From: Clostridium psychrophilum
Lineage (GTDB): Bacteria > Bacillota > Clostridia > Clostridiales > Clostridiaceae
Assembly: GCF_018861705.1 (NCBI RefSeq)
Contig: NZ_JAHLEC010000025.1
Coordinates: 1-42,885 of the forward strand
DNA: 42,885 bases
Direction of reading: 5' to 3'
Shown piece by piece: positions 33,365 through 42,830 of this stretch; the first letter of the stretch is position 1; every line of letters starts with the position of its first letter. The translations under genes and the position numbers were made by a program. The notes beneath the pieces are model-generated. The model saw only the letters and a program-made list of their open reading frames with translations, searched no databases and was not told the DNA's origin.

Positions 33365-34183
33365 TTAACCCAAATAGTCTTCTGAAATATTAACATTGAA
33401 ATCTTTTGCTAAATCTCTAAAATTTTGAGAAGTTATTGTTTGTTTCTTTCCACCCATAGATAATACCTTAACTAGAATTTCAGCTGATTTTTCTACTGTA
33501 TCCATAAGTCCAAAAGTTAAATCTAAAGTTTCACCAGCACAGAACATTCCATGATGTGCCCAAATTACAACGTCGTGTTTTTTCATTAATTCACCTGTTT
33601 CTTCAGCAATTGCAGCTCCACCTGGAACCATCCAAGGTACAATACCTATACCACCTGGGAATACTACTGGACATTCTGTTGCCATTTCCCATAGTTGCCT
33701 AGTAAATACCTTGCCATCTAATGGTAATACAAATGTTAATGCTATAGCGTTTGTCGTATGTGAATGCATTATAACTCTGTATGCACCATTTGTTTTTTCT
33801 TTCTTTATTGAATGACTCATTAAATGTGATGTTACTTCACTTGTTGGTTTTGCTCCATTTATTAATCCCCAAACTATCTTGTAGTTTTCACCTTTTTCAT
33901 CAACTTTTATAAGTCCTGCATTCTCTTCTAAACAAACGCTCATATTTCTTATGAACTTTCCACTTCCAGTTACTAAAAAATATTCATTAGCTAAATTTTT
34001 AACAGTTACTCCGATTGGAGTATATTCTGTATTTTCATTAATAAATTTTTTAACTGCTGTTACCTCATCCTCGGTTAATCTGTAAGTTATATTTCCACCA
34101 TTTCTTTCATGCCAACCTTTAAGCCACGCATCATTAGTAATTTTCTTAAAATTTTGTATGAATTTCATATCTTCTAAAGCCAT
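33365..34183 (-). CDS. rhaD: Rhamnulose-1-phosphate aldolase
   Basis: Zinc-dependent class II aldolase of 272 residues that splits L-rhamnulose-1-phosphate into dihydroxyacetone phosphate and L-lactaldehyde. Marks: WLKGWHERNGGNITYRL (about residues 20-36), VTGSGKFIRNM, the zinc His pair in IMHSHTTNAIAL (about 140-151) and the third His in VIWAHHGMFCAG (about 210-221). ATG 34183 follows AGGAG. It is the first gene of the rhaD-fucO operon, with its own promoter at 34272-34300 and DeoR-type repeats just upstream of it. Confidence 0.95.
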   Translation of the reverse strand: MALEDMKFIQNFKKITNDAWLKGWHERNGGNITYRLTEDEVTAVKKFINENTEYTPIGVTVKNLANEYFLVTGSGKFIRNMSVCLEENAGLIKVDEKGENYKIVWGLINGAKPTSEVTSHLMSHSIKKEKTNGAYRVIMHSHTTNAIALTFVLPLDGKVFTRQLWEMATECPVVFPGGIGIVPWMVPGGAAIAEETGELMKKHDVVIWAHHGMFCAGETLDLTFGLMDTVEKSAEILVKVLSMGGKKQTITSQNFRDLAKDFNVNISEDYLG

Positions 34184-34271
34184 TTTAATCTCCTACCTTT
34201 CATATTTAACTTATTTTTCTTCTTATCATGGTTTACTATATAATATATTTTTATTACATCTAATTTCTTTA

Positions 34272-34300
34272 ATTATACTTTATTTCTTTGTTAAATACAA
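34272..34300 (-). promoter_or_regulatory. Promoter of rhaD-fucO
   Basis: On the minus strand TTGTAT (plus 34295-34300), 17 bases, TATAAT (34272-34277), giving a leader of about 80 bases. Confidence 0.65.
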
Positions 34301-34310
34301 ACGTTTTTGT

Positions 34311-34336
34311 TGTTTTTATTTGTTTTATTTTGTTTT
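34311..34336. promoter_or_regulatory. Three phased TGTTTT repeats, probable DeoR-family operator
   Basis: TGTTTT occurs at 34311, 34321 and 34331, exactly 10 bp apart, with a related CGTTTT at 34302. TGTTT-type direct repeats near one helical turn apart are typical sites of DeoR/LacR-type regulators. The site lies directly upstream of the rhaD -35; a DeoR-family gene is next to it. Confidence 0.6.
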
Positions 34337-34450
34337 CAAATGTAAATATTATATGAATCAACATTTGTTCATCTATACTCTTTCCTATTTTAATAAAAAA
34401 AGAATTTATAAAAATATATACAAACTTATATTTATAAATGTCATAAACAA

Positions 34451-34497
34451 AAGCTAAAGAACTTCCTCAATATAATTTTTGAGTAATTCTTTAGCTT
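34451..34497 (-). terminator. Terminator of the DeoR-family gene
   Basis: AAGCTAAAGAA (34451-34461) pairs with TTCTTTAGCTT (34487-34497), with an inner CTCA/TGAG helix. On the minus strand a TTTTGTTT run follows. Confidence 0.88.
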
Positions 34498-34526
34498 CAG
34501 CCTATTCTAATGTTTTATGTATTTTC

Positions 34527-35285
34527 TCAATATATAATTTCAATATTATAAGAATGCAATAAATCTAACCATTCTTCTCTCGGCTGCTTATCAGTAATGA
34601 CATAATCTATATTTTCATAATCAAAAAGTTTTACAAAACATGTTTTATCATATTTACTATGATCAATTAACAAAATCGCCTTACTCGCTTGCTTAATCAT
34701 TGTCCTTTTAATTTCTGCCTCTGCTTCGTTTGAGTCTAATATTCCTTTTTTAATATCCATCCCTTTGCAACTTACAAAAGCTATATCTACATTGTACTTC
34801 ATAATAGTACTTTGTGTTATAGGCCCCTGCATAGATAAAGAACTTTGCTTTATGGCTCCACCCGTTGATATAATATGTAAATCTGATTGGTTTAATTCTT
34901 GAATTACTTCCACTGAATTTGTAATAACTGTTACATCATTTCTATCTCTAATAGATTTTAATATTTCAAGTACTGTTGAACTACAATCAGCAACTATTGT
35001 ACTTCCTTCTTTTATAAATTCTATTGCCTTTGCTGCTATATATTTTTTATCTTCTATATTAGTCTTTGATCTTTTATAAAAAGGTATATCTTCATTTGTT
35101 TTTTCAGCATTTAGAGTTGCGCCTCCATAACTCCTAGTAACTATACCTTGTGACTCTAATTTTTCTAAATCACGCCTTATTGTTTCTTCAGTTACTTGAA
35201 ACTTTTCACTTAGCTTTGATACATATAATTTTTTTTCAGTTATTGCTATTTGCTTTATTATTTCCAATCTTTCTATTGGTAACAT
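34527..35285 (-). CDS. DeoR/GlpR-family regulator, probable rhamnose regulator
   Basis: A 252-residue regulator. The N-terminal HTH (LYVSKLSEKFQVTEETIRRDLEKLESQGIVTRSYGGA, about residues 19-55) is typical DeoR. The C-terminal DeoRC sensor domain (about 75-230) holds GSTIVADCSSTVLEI, VTVITNSVEVIQEL and ISTGGAI, which bind phosphorylated sugars in this family. ATG 35285 is chosen because AGGAGG is 7 bases upstream; the frame extends to 35324. It is next to rhaD and upstream of the remaining rhamnose genes, so control of one or both rha units by rhamnulose-1-phosphate or a similar metabolite is likely. The TGTTTT repeats at 34311-34336 are its best candidate site. Confidence 0.87.
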   Translation of the reverse strand: MLPIERLEIIKQIAITEKKLYVSKLSEKFQVTEETIRRDLEKLESQGIVTRSYGGATLNAEKTNEDIPFYKRSKTNIEDKKYIAAKAIEFIKEGSTIVADCSSTVLEILKSIRDRNDVTVITNSVEVIQELNQSDLHIISTGGAIKQSSLSMQGPITQSTIMKYNVDIAFVSCKGMDIKKGILDSNEAEAEIKRTMIKQASKAILLIDHSKYDKTCFVKLFDYENIDYVITDKQPREEWLDLLHSYNIEIIY

Positions 35286-35478
35286 GCCAGTTCCTCCTAT
35301 ATATCTTTTGCTTAATTTTATCATAATAAGTTTATCAACGTATATCTTATATTATAACTGTAATGTTTTAAATTACACAATTCATTTTAAGTTTACTTAA
35401 ATATATCAAACTAGCACATATAATACAACATTAATCAACATTTATTGATTTTGCCTTAACCAGTTATTGAATTTTTTA

Positions 35479-36477
35479 TTACTTTTTTCTGTATTCATCA
35501 GGTGTAACCCCTACCTGCTCTTTAAATTGCCTGTAAAAATAACTTACATTAGAATAACCAATTTCAGTGATCACATTGACTACTGACATCTTTGTATTCT
35601 GTAACAAATATTCTGCCTGTTTAATCTTTTTTTCTTTTACCAATTCCGTTAATGTTTTTCCTATAGTTTTCTTAACTAATTTACCTATATAATCAGGATT
35701 ATAACCAAAATGATCTGCAATATTCTTAAGTGTTATATCCTTATAATTACTGTTAATATAATTTAGAATTTCTGTAGATATTGTAATATCTATTTTAGAA
35801 ACTATTTCGCTAGATAGGTTATTTTTATAATCTCTTAACAATTCATTGAATAATAACATTATATAAGCTCGAATAGCCGTTTCCATCCCATTTTTTTTAT
35901 CATAATATTCCATAAGGATTTGTATCATAAAATTAAAAGCCTTATCATTTTGTGATGTTTTAAAATGAATATACTGCTTAAACTTATTTTTCCCATATAT
36001 TGCTTCAATAATAAAATTAGAGATTAAATCATTATCTGCAATTTGGCTCATAAAAATCCAGTCAAAAAACTCTTTCTTTATTAATACATTAATGGCAATA
36101 TCGTCTACACTAGCTGCCTCTATACTATGCTCAACGTTCATGTCTAATAATAGGATTTCTCCTTTTTCTATTACTAATTTTTCTCCTTCTATTTCCTGTT
36201 TTATTTTTCCTGAATATACAAACATCATTTCTTAATAATCATGTTTATGTTTATCAAATTTTATAAAACGATCATGTTTATGGATAGCTATATCTTCTGA
36301 TTCATTCATCAACTTTTTATTGTTAATTATCCATAAATTATTTTTAACCTTATTAGAAAAGTGTTCCTTAAGTTTGATATCAAGATTTGTATTTATTTTA
36401 GTATTATATAAATTATATGTTTCCTTTTCTATATCATTTAATTGTTTTAATTTTTCATCAAGCTCTATAATATCCAT
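35479..36477 (-). pseudogene. AraC-family regulator with N-terminal cupin, interrupted by one TAA
   Basis: One frame of 333 codons spans from ATG 36477 to 35479 with a single TAA at 36232-36234 (codon 82). The family pattern crosses the stop: FDKHKHDY, then stop, then EMMFVYSGKIKQEIEG, where homologues have an uninterrupted HxHDYxEMMYVYSG cupin motif. TTA to TAA would be one base change. The C-terminal AraC domain is complete, with two helix-turn-helix parts (ITLKNIADHFGYNPDYIGKL and MSVVNVITEIGYSNVSYFYRQF, ending VTPDEYRKK). Translation could restart at ATG 36228, 3 bases after the stop, giving a 249-residue DNA-binding fragment without an intact effector pocket. Its place between the rhamnose genes suggests a rhamnose-responsive activator that is now damaged. 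The start has a weak ribosome site. Confidence 0.87.
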
Positions 36478-36670
36478 ATTATCACCATCACTTTTTATTT
36501 TGTAATCATTTAATTAGTATAACCTTATAATGGCGTTACAAGTTATCACAATAACAATTAAATTATATGCCATAACATTCTTTTAAAATGCAAGAGTATT
36601 TTTTTCTAGTACATTAAAACTCATTAATGCCTAGGTAAATGATAAATAGTTACACTGTAGCAAAATAAGA

Positions 36671-36695
36671 AAAACATCTAAAATATAGATGTTTT
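36671..36695 (-). terminator. Terminator of the rhaM-rhaA operon
   Basis: AAAACATCTA (36671-36680) and TAGATGTTTT (36686-36695) form a 10-bp stem; on the minus strand TTCTTATTTT follows. The remainder of 36478-36732 shows nothing else. Confidence 0.87.
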
Positions 36696-36732
36696 CCTTA
36701 TGCCTTTCTTTAAAATATTAACCATAATCTAG

Positions 36733-37989
36733 TTAATTTCTTTTACTTAATTCAGTTTTTTCATAGTCCTTAACATCATCCAGCCATTTTTCTGCTACTG
36801 GAACATTATTCTTTTCACAATAGTAATTCCAGATATCACCCATTGGATAAGTTTTAAATTCTTCCATTAAAGCTAATCTTTCTGTAAAGTTTCCTGTGTC
36901 TTGTAATTCTTTTAATTTCTCATTAGGTGTGAGCATCGCACTGAGTAATGCCTTTATCATATTTCTTGATCCTATTGTCCATGCAGCTATTCTGTTTATG
37001 CTTGCATCAAAGAAATCAAGTCCAATAATAACTCTACCTAATGCATCATTTCTTACAATTTCTTTAGCAAGTTCTTTAATTTCATCATCTAAAAGTATTA
37101 CGTGATCTGAATCCCATCTTACTGGTCTGCTTACATGAAGTGCTACTTTATCATTAAATAATAACATTGCTGAGAGTTTATCTGAAACAACCTCTGTTGG
37201 ATGATAATGTCCTGTATCCATTAATGACATTATGTTATTTTTAGCTGCATAACTTATATAAAATTCACTTGAACCTACAGTATAAGCTTCTGCTCCCAGG
37301 CCAAACACTTTTGATTCAACACAATCAAGATTATATTTTTTATCTATTTTCTGTGTAAATATTTCATCTAATGATTCCTTAAGTCTTCTTCTAGGTCCCA
37401 TCCTATCACTTGGAACATCTTTGTATCCATCCGGAATCCAAATATTAGTTAAACAAGTTTGTCCAAGTTCCTTGCCAAAATATTCTCCAATCTTTCTAGA
37501 TGCCTTACAATGTCTTATCCAGAAGTCTCTTATTTCTTTATCAGGACTTGATAACGTTAATCCATCTGCTGCTTTAGGATGTGAAAAGATTGTTGGATTA
37601 AAATCAAGACCTAATCCGTTTTTCTTAGCCCACTCTACCCATTTTTTAAAATGCTCTGGTTTTAGCTCGTCTCTTTCAACTACTTCTCCATCAGTTTCAG
37701 CATATATAGCATGAAGATTAATCTTATGTTTTCCAGGAATTAAGGTTAATGCTTTATCTAAATCTTTTCTTAGTTCTTCCCCATTTCTTGCTTTTCCTGG
37801 ATAATTACCAGTTGCAGCTATTCCACCAGATAATGTGTTTTGGCTTTTTTCAAAACCAGTTACATCATCCCCTTGCCAACAGTGAATTGATATTTTCACC
37901 TTATTAAGTTCTTCTAAAATCTTATCTACATCCAGTCCCCATTTTTCATATTCTTTTTTAGACATTTCATACTTTTCTTTAATATTCAT
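36733..37989 (-). CDS. rhaA: L-rhamnose isomerase
   Basis: Mn2+/Zn2+ enzyme of 418 residues that converts L-rhamnose to L-rhamnulose. Marks: [20 protein letters not shown] (about residues 31-50), [37 protein letters not shown] (about 149-168), [21 protein letters not shown] and the metal-binding [20 protein letters not shown] (about 254-273). The length is that of E. coli RhaA (419). GGGAGG precedes the ATG. It is the last gene of the minus-strand unit rhaM, transporter, rhaB, rhaA. Confidence 0.96.
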   Translation of the reverse strand: MNIKEKYEMSKKEYEKWGLDVDKILEELNKVKISIHCWQGDDVTGFEKSQNTLSGGIAATGNYPGKARNGEELRKDLDKALTLIPGKHKINLHAIYAETDGEVVERDELKPEHFKKWVEWAKKNGLGLDFNPTIFSHPKAADGLTLSSPDKEIRDFWIRHCKASRKIGEYFGKELGQTCLTNIWIPDGYKDVPSDRMGPRRRLKESLDEIFTQKIDKKYNLDCVESKVFGLGAEAYTVGSSEFYISYAAKNNIMSLMDTGHYHPTEVVSDKLSAMLLFNDKVALHVSRPVRWDSDHVILLDDEIKELAKEIVRNDALGRVIIGLDFFDASINRIAAWTIGSRNMIKALLSAMLTPNEKLKELQDTGNFTERLALMEEFKTYPMGDIWNYYCEKNNVPVAEKWLDDVKDYEKTELSKRN

Positions 37990-38033
37990 TTATGTTTGCC
38001 TCCCTTATATTTTTTATCCTTAATTATAACTAT

Positions 38034-39443
38034 CTAAGCTTCATCAGGTTTAAATGTAACAATATCAAAAGATTCCTTAATAGCTTGTCTTGCTTCCCCT
38101 AAATCTTTAAAAATGTTTTGACTTAAAAGCTGAGCTGCGATATTTCCTATTGCTGTTGCTTCAATTGGTCCTGCTATTACTTCTTTTCCAGTAACATTTG
38201 CAACTAATTCATTCAAAAAATTGTTTTGACATCCTCCACCAAAAATATTTATTCTCTTGAATTTTTTTTCAAATATCTCTTCAATATTAGAAACAGCTTT
38301 TTTATAACAATGTGCCAAACTATTATACACACACATTGCTATCTCACCAACGCCCTCTGGAACCTTTTGGTTAGTTTCAATGCAATAATTTTTTATCTCG
38401 TCAATCATATTTTCTGGTTTTAAGAATCTATCATCATTAACATCTACTATCGAAGTAAAATCTGCTTTTGCTCTTGCTAAATCTACGAGCTCCGCAAACG
38501 AATATTTATTCTCAAGATTTCTTGAAACTTCTTGAATTACCCAAAGACCCATAATGTTTTTAAGGAATCTAAATCTATAATCTATACCACCTTCATTAGT
38601 AAAATTATATTCCATAGTTTGTGGAACACATAATGGGAATCTATTTTCTAAACCAATTAGCGACCATGTACCAGAGCTTAAATAAATACTATCACTATCA
38701 TTACATACTGATGATATAAATGCTGAACCAGTATCATGTGTTGCAGGAAGTATAACCTCCATATCAACACCTAGCTCCTTAACTAATTCTTCTCGCATAG
38801 TACCTAGGTTGGTTTTAGGTAACTTTATCTGTTGAAAAATATCTTTTTTAATCCCTAAATCATCTAAAATCTTTGGGTCCCATGTTCTATCAAAAGAATT
38901 TACTAATTGGGTTGTTGTTGCGTTAGTGTACTCATTAACTTTTTTTCCTGTAAGCAGGAAATTAAGATAATCAGGAATCATTAAGAACGTCTTTGCTTTT
39001 TCTAGAATTCCAGGTTTATTTTTCTTGATCGACAGTAATTGATATATAGTATTAAATCTTTGAAACTGAACGCCTGTATATAAATACATCATATCTTTAG
39101 GAATAATTTTAAAAACTTCTTCCATCATACCTTCTGTTCGATTATCTCTGTAAGATACTGCATTCCCTAAAATATCATCATTTTTATCTAGAAGCACAAA
39201 ATCTACTGCCCATGTATCTATCCCTACACTCTTAGGAATTTTCCCAAGCTCTACGCATTTTTTAATTCCTGCTTTTACATTATTAAATAATTGATCAATG
39301 TCCCAACAATATTCATCGTTAATTTTACCAATTCCATTTTTAAATCTATAAACTTCTTCTAATTTCAATTTTCCATTGTCTACTGATCCTAATATATGCC
39401 TTCCACTAGAGGCGCCAATATCAATTGCCAAATAGTATTCCAT
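38034..39443 (-). CDS. rhaB: Rhamnulokinase (FGGY family)
   Basis: Phosphorylates L-rhamnulose to rhamnulose-1-phosphate. 469 residues. N-terminal phosphate motif YLAIDIGASSGRHILG (about residues 4-19), GIDTWAVDFVLLD (about 74-86), PATHDTGSAFIS, SSGTWSLIGLE and the C-terminal FGGY block NIFGGGCQNNFLNELVANVT (about 397-416). ATG follows AGGAGG. A small hairpin (AACACT with AGTGTT, 39456-39473) stands just upstream of the ribosome site and may tune translation. The gap to rhaA is 44 bases. Confidence 0.95.
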   Translation of the reverse strand: MEYYLAIDIGASSGRHILGSVDNGKLKLEEVYRFKNGIGKINDEYCWDIDQLFNNVKAGIKKCVELGKIPKSVGIDTWAVDFVLLDKNDDILGNAVSYRDNRTEGMMEEVFKIIPKDMMYLYTGVQFQRFNTIYQLLSIKKNKPGILEKAKTFLMIPDYLNFLLTGKKVNEYTNATTTQLVNSFDRTWDPKILDDLGIKKDIFQQIKLPKTNLGTMREELVKELGVDMEVILPATHDTGSAFISSVCNDSDSIYLSSGTWSLIGLENRFPLCVPQTMEYNFTNEGGIDYRFRFLKNIMGLWVIQEVSRNLENKYSFAELVDLARAKADFTSIVDVNDDRFLKPENMIDEIKNYCIETNQKVPEGVGEIAMCVYNSLAHCYKKAVSNIEEIFEKKFKRINIFGGGCQNNFLNELVANVTGKEVIAGPIEATAIGNIAAQLLSQNIFKDLGEARQAIKESFDIVTFKPDEA

Positions 39444-39532
39444 AGCTTACCTCCTAACACTCTTGCCAGTGTTTATTCCTGTAATATCATATACATTCCA
39501 ATAGGCCATTCTACAATCATTAAGAAAATATA

Positions 39533-40843
39533 TTAAATTGTATTACCATAACGTTCTTTTTCAATTGCCTCAAGTGCCCTGCCCGAAGTTCTCGGAGCAA
39601 ATATAACACCAATTACTCCACTAATTATAAGGAACCCTACCATAAATGCTGCTGCCAATTGGAAACCAGCCTTGCTCATAATGCTTGGGATAATGAAACT
39701 CCATATACCAAGTGCGATACGAACAACAAAGAACATTACACCTTGAGCGGTAGCTCTATATTTCGTTGGGAAAAGTTCACTAGCCCATAGTTGATAGAAT
39801 GGTTGTGCACCAAATCCAAATGAGAGTCCATTTACAACAACAAATATTACGAGCATGCTAGCGTTCATACTTGATGCCGGTAACAAGAATATTGACCATG
39901 CACCAATTGCCATTATGGCCGCTGCTGCATATAACCCTTTACGATTAACTTTATCTCCGAGCTTCATGAATATGAAATAAGTACCAATAGCTGTAAATCC
40001 GAATAATACTGCTTGAAGTAGATTAGCTTGTTGTGATGAAACCTTACCTACTGTTTGATAAATTAATGGCATAAAGAAGCCCATTGTACCTGCTGCCAAG
40101 TTCCAAAATAAATACACACCAAGCAAAAATAATATTGATTTGAAATTTACTGGTTTTAATATATCCTTAATAGTTACCTTTTGGAATTGTCCTTTTGCTT
40201 CAAGTTGTTTTTCCTTTTGTTTTTGATCTAACCAAGATTGTGACTCAGGTAAAGTTCTTCTTATTAACCAAGTAATAAGTGCTACAACAAATAAATGTCC
40301 AAAAACTATACGACTACCAAGTAATCCTAAATTTCCGAGTGCCACTGATAAAATCAAAACAATAATTGGACCAGCTGACCATGCAAGTTGTGCTGTACCA
40401 CAATGTTTCGCTCTTTCCTTAGCCGGAGCCCCTTCTGCAATAGTAGTCCATGATGCAGGAATGTCAGCACCAACTGATAATCCTACAATTATATAACCAG
40501 TTAACATCATTCCAAAATTCTGTGAAAAAATAATAAATAACATACCAAACATATAAAATAACATAGAGCAATTATAAACTAGTTTACGACCATATTTATC
40601 ACAGATATAACCACCAATTAATGCACCAATAGCTGCTGAAACAGCATTGGAACTTAAAGCACTTAATAATCCAAGTTTCATATCAGTCATATGAAGATAT
40701 TTCGTCCATAGTGATAAGCCTGCAGCTCCAGCAACTATAGAACCTGCATCAATGTAGTTTGCCATAGATGCTGATATAGTGGTTTTCCAAGTTAATTTAT
40801 TTTTTTCTTTACTAGTCATTTCTTTTCCTTCTTTATTACTCAT
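39533..40843 (-). CDS. MFS transporter, probable L-rhamnose importer
   Basis: A 436-residue, 12-helix transporter of the sugar-porter-like MFS group. Signatures: GALIGGYICDKYGRKLVYN (motif A, about residues 73-91), TTIAEGAPAKERAKHCG, LPESQSWLDQKQKEKQ before a cytoplasmic central loop, and FPTKYRATAQGVMFFVVRIALG in helix 10-11. It lies between rhaM and rhaB with short gaps and so belongs to the rhamnose operon; the rhamnose substrate is inferred only from this context. ATG 40843 follows GGGAGG; an inner MTSKEKNK start is less well placed. Confidence 0.82.
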   Translation of the reverse strand: MSNKEGKEMTSKEKNKLTWKTTISASMANYIDAGSIVAGAAGLSLWTKYLHMTDMKLGLLSALSSNAVSAAIGALIGGYICDKYGRKLVYNCSMLFYMFGMLFIIFSQNFGMMLTGYIIVGLSVGADIPASWTTIAEGAPAKERAKHCGTAQLAWSAGPIIVLILSVALGNLGLLGSRIVFGHLFVVALITWLIRRTLPESQSWLDQKQKEKQLEAKGQFQKVTIKDILKPVNFKSILFLLGVYLFWNLAAGTMGFFMPLIYQTVGKVSSQQANLLQAVLFGFTAIGTYFIFMKLGDKVNRKGLYAAAAIMAIGAWSIFLLPASSMNASMLVIFVVVNGLSFGFGAQPFYQLWASELFPTKYRATAQGVMFFVVRIALGIWSFIIPSIMSKAGFQLAAAFMVGFLIISGVIGVIFAPRTSGRALEAIEKERYGNTI

Positions 40844-40861
40844 TTAAATTCCTCCCATTTT

Positions 40862-41176
40862 TTACTCTAAATGAAATAGTTCCTTTAACTCAATTGAAAC
40901 TGGACTATTGTCTTCATTTGTTTCCATAACATCTTTCATATAAGCCCACCATTTTTGACATATCTCTGTATTATCACTTTTACTCCATAATTTTTCATCC
41001 TCTACTTCTAAATAAGCGATTAGACTATTTGTTTCTGCATCCAAGAATATGGAATAACTTTTTGCACCATATTCATGTAACATTTTAACCATTTCAGGCC
41101 AAATTTCATCATGACGTCTTTTATATTCATCATGAAAACCGCTAAATACTTTCATTACAATACATTTGTGAATCAT
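40862..41176 (-). CDS. rhaM: L-rhamnose mutarotase
   Basis: Interconverts the anomers of L-rhamnose so that the isomerase gets its preferred form. 104 residues, as in E. coli RhaM. The catalytic region VFSGFHDEYKRRHDEIWPEM (about residues 10-29) contains the conserved Tyr and His; KSYSIFLDAETNSLIAYLEV and the tryptophan pair in CQKWWAYMKDVM (about 74-85) complete the dimeric ferredoxin-like fold. ATG follows GAGGGGGG. It is the first gene of the rhamnose operon, 18 bases before the transporter. Confidence 0.94.
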   Translation of the reverse strand: MIHKCIVMKVFSGFHDEYKRRHDEIWPEMVKMLHEYGAKSYSIFLDAETNSLIAYLEVEDEKLWSKSDNTEICQKWWAYMKDVMETNEDNSPVSIELKELFHLE

Positions 41177-41199
41177 TTAAGATTCCCCCCTCATTAATT

Positions 41200-41213
41200 T
41201 TTATACGTTTACA
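41200..41213 (-). promoter_or_regulatory. Near-cre in the rhaM leader
   Basis: On the minus strand TGTAAACGTATAAA differs from TGNAANCGNWNNCW at one position. A -10-like TATAAT (plus 41341-41346) lies further upstream with no good -35, as expected for an activator-dependent promoter. These are tentative. Confidence 0.35.
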
Positions 41214-41419
41214 TGTTTAATTAAAAAAATAGTTTACCTACTTGTTAATTAAAGTCTTTAATAAAATGTTCTGTAAATAATTTTATAATTCCGCTTGTTT
41301 GTATACGATTGCTATATGTTTTGTAACTGATTACATTCATATTATAGCTTCATTCATTTAAACTTTCATTAACCTTAAAAGTGTTCTTAACTATCAAAAT
41401 CAGTTTTTTAGATAATTAA

Positions 41420-41459
41420 AAAAGAACGTACAATTATTTTAATTGTACGTTCTTTTATT
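41420..41459 (-). terminator. Terminator of the cupin gene
   Basis: AAAAGAACGTACAATT (41420-41435) pairs perfectly with AATTGTACGTTCTTTT (41441-41456) right after the cupin stop. Confidence 0.92.
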
Positions 41460-41461
41460 TT

Positions 41462-41878
41462 TTAATACTCTTTATACCACTCTTCTAACGTTCCGCCATA
41501 ACCTACTTTAACTTTATCATTGCCTGATGGATACTTAAAAAACAATAATTTAAGCCCTGCCTTTGACTTTTGTGCATATGTAATATCCTTGCGAATTAGA
41601 AAAAAATCTCCTTTTTTTACGAATGTTTCTTCTTTTGTATTAACATCAATATATTTACATTCACCTTCTACTACATAAACATATTCACTCGTTGTTTTAT
41701 GATAATGTGGTTTTTCAATAGTATCTTTTTTATATTCTGTAATGCCAACCTCTACATGATTATCTGGCAAATTATCTAATTCTTGTGGCAAAGCTAAATT
41801 ACCAACTAAATACTGTCTATTCGAAATAGATAACGCCTCTTCAATATTCTCCGAACGAATAACTTCTATTTTCTTCAT
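41462..41878 (-). CDS. Small cupin-domain protein
   Basis: A 138-residue single-cupin protein. The first cupin motif is PHYHKTTSEYVYVVEGE (about residues 57-73), with two His and one Glu as metal ligands. The second is less typical (VKKGDFFLIRKDITY, about 87-101, lacks the usual His). It could be a sugar or small-molecule isomerase or binding protein; function is not assigned. AAGGAG stands 11 bases before the ATG. It is transcribed alone, upstream of the rhamnose operon on the same strand but separated by a strong terminator. Confidence 0.72.
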   Translation of the reverse strand: MKKIEVIRSENIEEALSISNRQYLVGNLALPQELDNLPDNHVEVGITEYKKDTIEKPHYHKTTSEYVYVVEGECKYIDVNTKEETFVKKGDFFLIRKDITYAQKSKAGLKLLFFKYPSGNDKVKVGYGGTLEEWYKEY

Positions 41879-42128
41879 TACTTTTATCTCTCCTTATATT
41901 CTTTTCCGGAATATGTTCACTTTAACGACATTTCAGAAGGGAAGTTTCCCACTTTCACATTGATTTCTCCCTTTTATTATATTCGAATCTCAATATTATT
42001 TCTATGCTAATATATATATTACTTCAATTCTATACTAACATTTAATTAAATATTTTTATATGGTAAAACTTCATAAAATTTTCACAACATTTTATTATAA
42101 TCAATTTGAAGAAGGGAGTATGATCATA

Positions 42129-42614
42129 ATGAATATGACTCATTACATGTCGCTACTAACTGACAATCAACCTTGGAATTTAATAATATTTATGGCAATA
42201 CCAGTTATAATGGCAGAAACGCTAACTATTACTGAATTCTTTATTCTTTTTAATAATATTAAACAAGGCGGTATAAAAACTTTAAATAAAATAGTAGGTA
42301 TTTTTGACGGATTTTATTTTACAGGAATTTTTATATACTTATTTTTAAATGTTGTTATTCCACTAACATCAAATAATGGATGGCATACTTGGGTAGATGT
42401 TGTCGCTGTAGGTTTTTACCTTATTGGAGTTGTTTTTCTTTTACCAATTGCATTAATGGAACTTGGTATAATATTTAAAAATAAATCTTCCAATGAAAGA
42501 ATGAAAGCACATTTTATTCTTATAAGTGGATTTTTAGTTGTAACTCATATAGCAATGATTTTTGGTATGGTTAATCCACAAATCATTAATGTTATGACAA
42601 AAATGCATATATAA
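42129..42614 (+). CDS. Polytopic membrane protein, unknown function
   Basis: About 161 residues with four to five membrane helices: LIIFMAIPVIMAETLTITEFFILF (about residues 17-40), FTGIFIYLFLNVVIPL (about 65-80), VVAVGFYLIGVVFLLPIALMELG (about 91-113) and AHFILISGFLVVTHIAMIFGMV (about 127-148). The recurring His and Met residues near the helix ends (MNMTHYM, WHTWVD, TKMHI) could bind metal or haem, but that is speculation. GAAGGGAG (42111-42118) fits ATG 42129 best; ATG 42120 is too close and the frame start at 42060 has no ribosome site. It is followed by a terminator at 42710. Confidence 0.65.
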   Translation: MNMTHYMSLLTDNQPWNLIIFMAIPVIMAETLTITEFFILFNNIKQGGIKTLNKIVGIFDGFYFTGIFIYLFLNVVIPLTSNNGWHTWVDVVAVGFYLIGVVFLLPIALMELGIIFKNKSSNERMKAHFILISGFLVVTHIAMIFGMVNPQIINVMTKMHI

Positions 42615-42709
42615 CAAATACTTCAGCAGTATAAACTACCTAGCAAATATTAATATATTCCCCTGGAGTGAATTAAGGCCTAAAATCGAACAAAATATTT
42701 CATTTATGG

Positions 42710-42745
42710 GACCAGTAGTTTAATATAACTGCTGGTCGTTTTACG
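42710..42745 (+). terminator. Terminator after the membrane protein gene
   Basis: GACCAGTAG (42710-42718) pairs with CTGCTGGTC (42729-42737, one G-U pair), followed by a T-rich tract. It lies about 95 bases after the stop; nothing else is visible in 42615-42872 apart from the promoter below. Confidence 0.75.
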
Positions 42746-42830
42746 TTTTTTATTTTTATATAGATTTCACATTATTAATAGTATGATTATCCCACAAAAA
42801 GCTTGTAATTACTTCCAAACGTAGTAATTA

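Noticed and set aside
581-36234. Reassignment or suppression of TAA as an explanation of the internal stops
   Set aside because: Many intact genes here (for example lmrB, hydG, araB) end in TAA close to terminators, so TAA works as a normal stop. Independent nonsense mutations are simpler.
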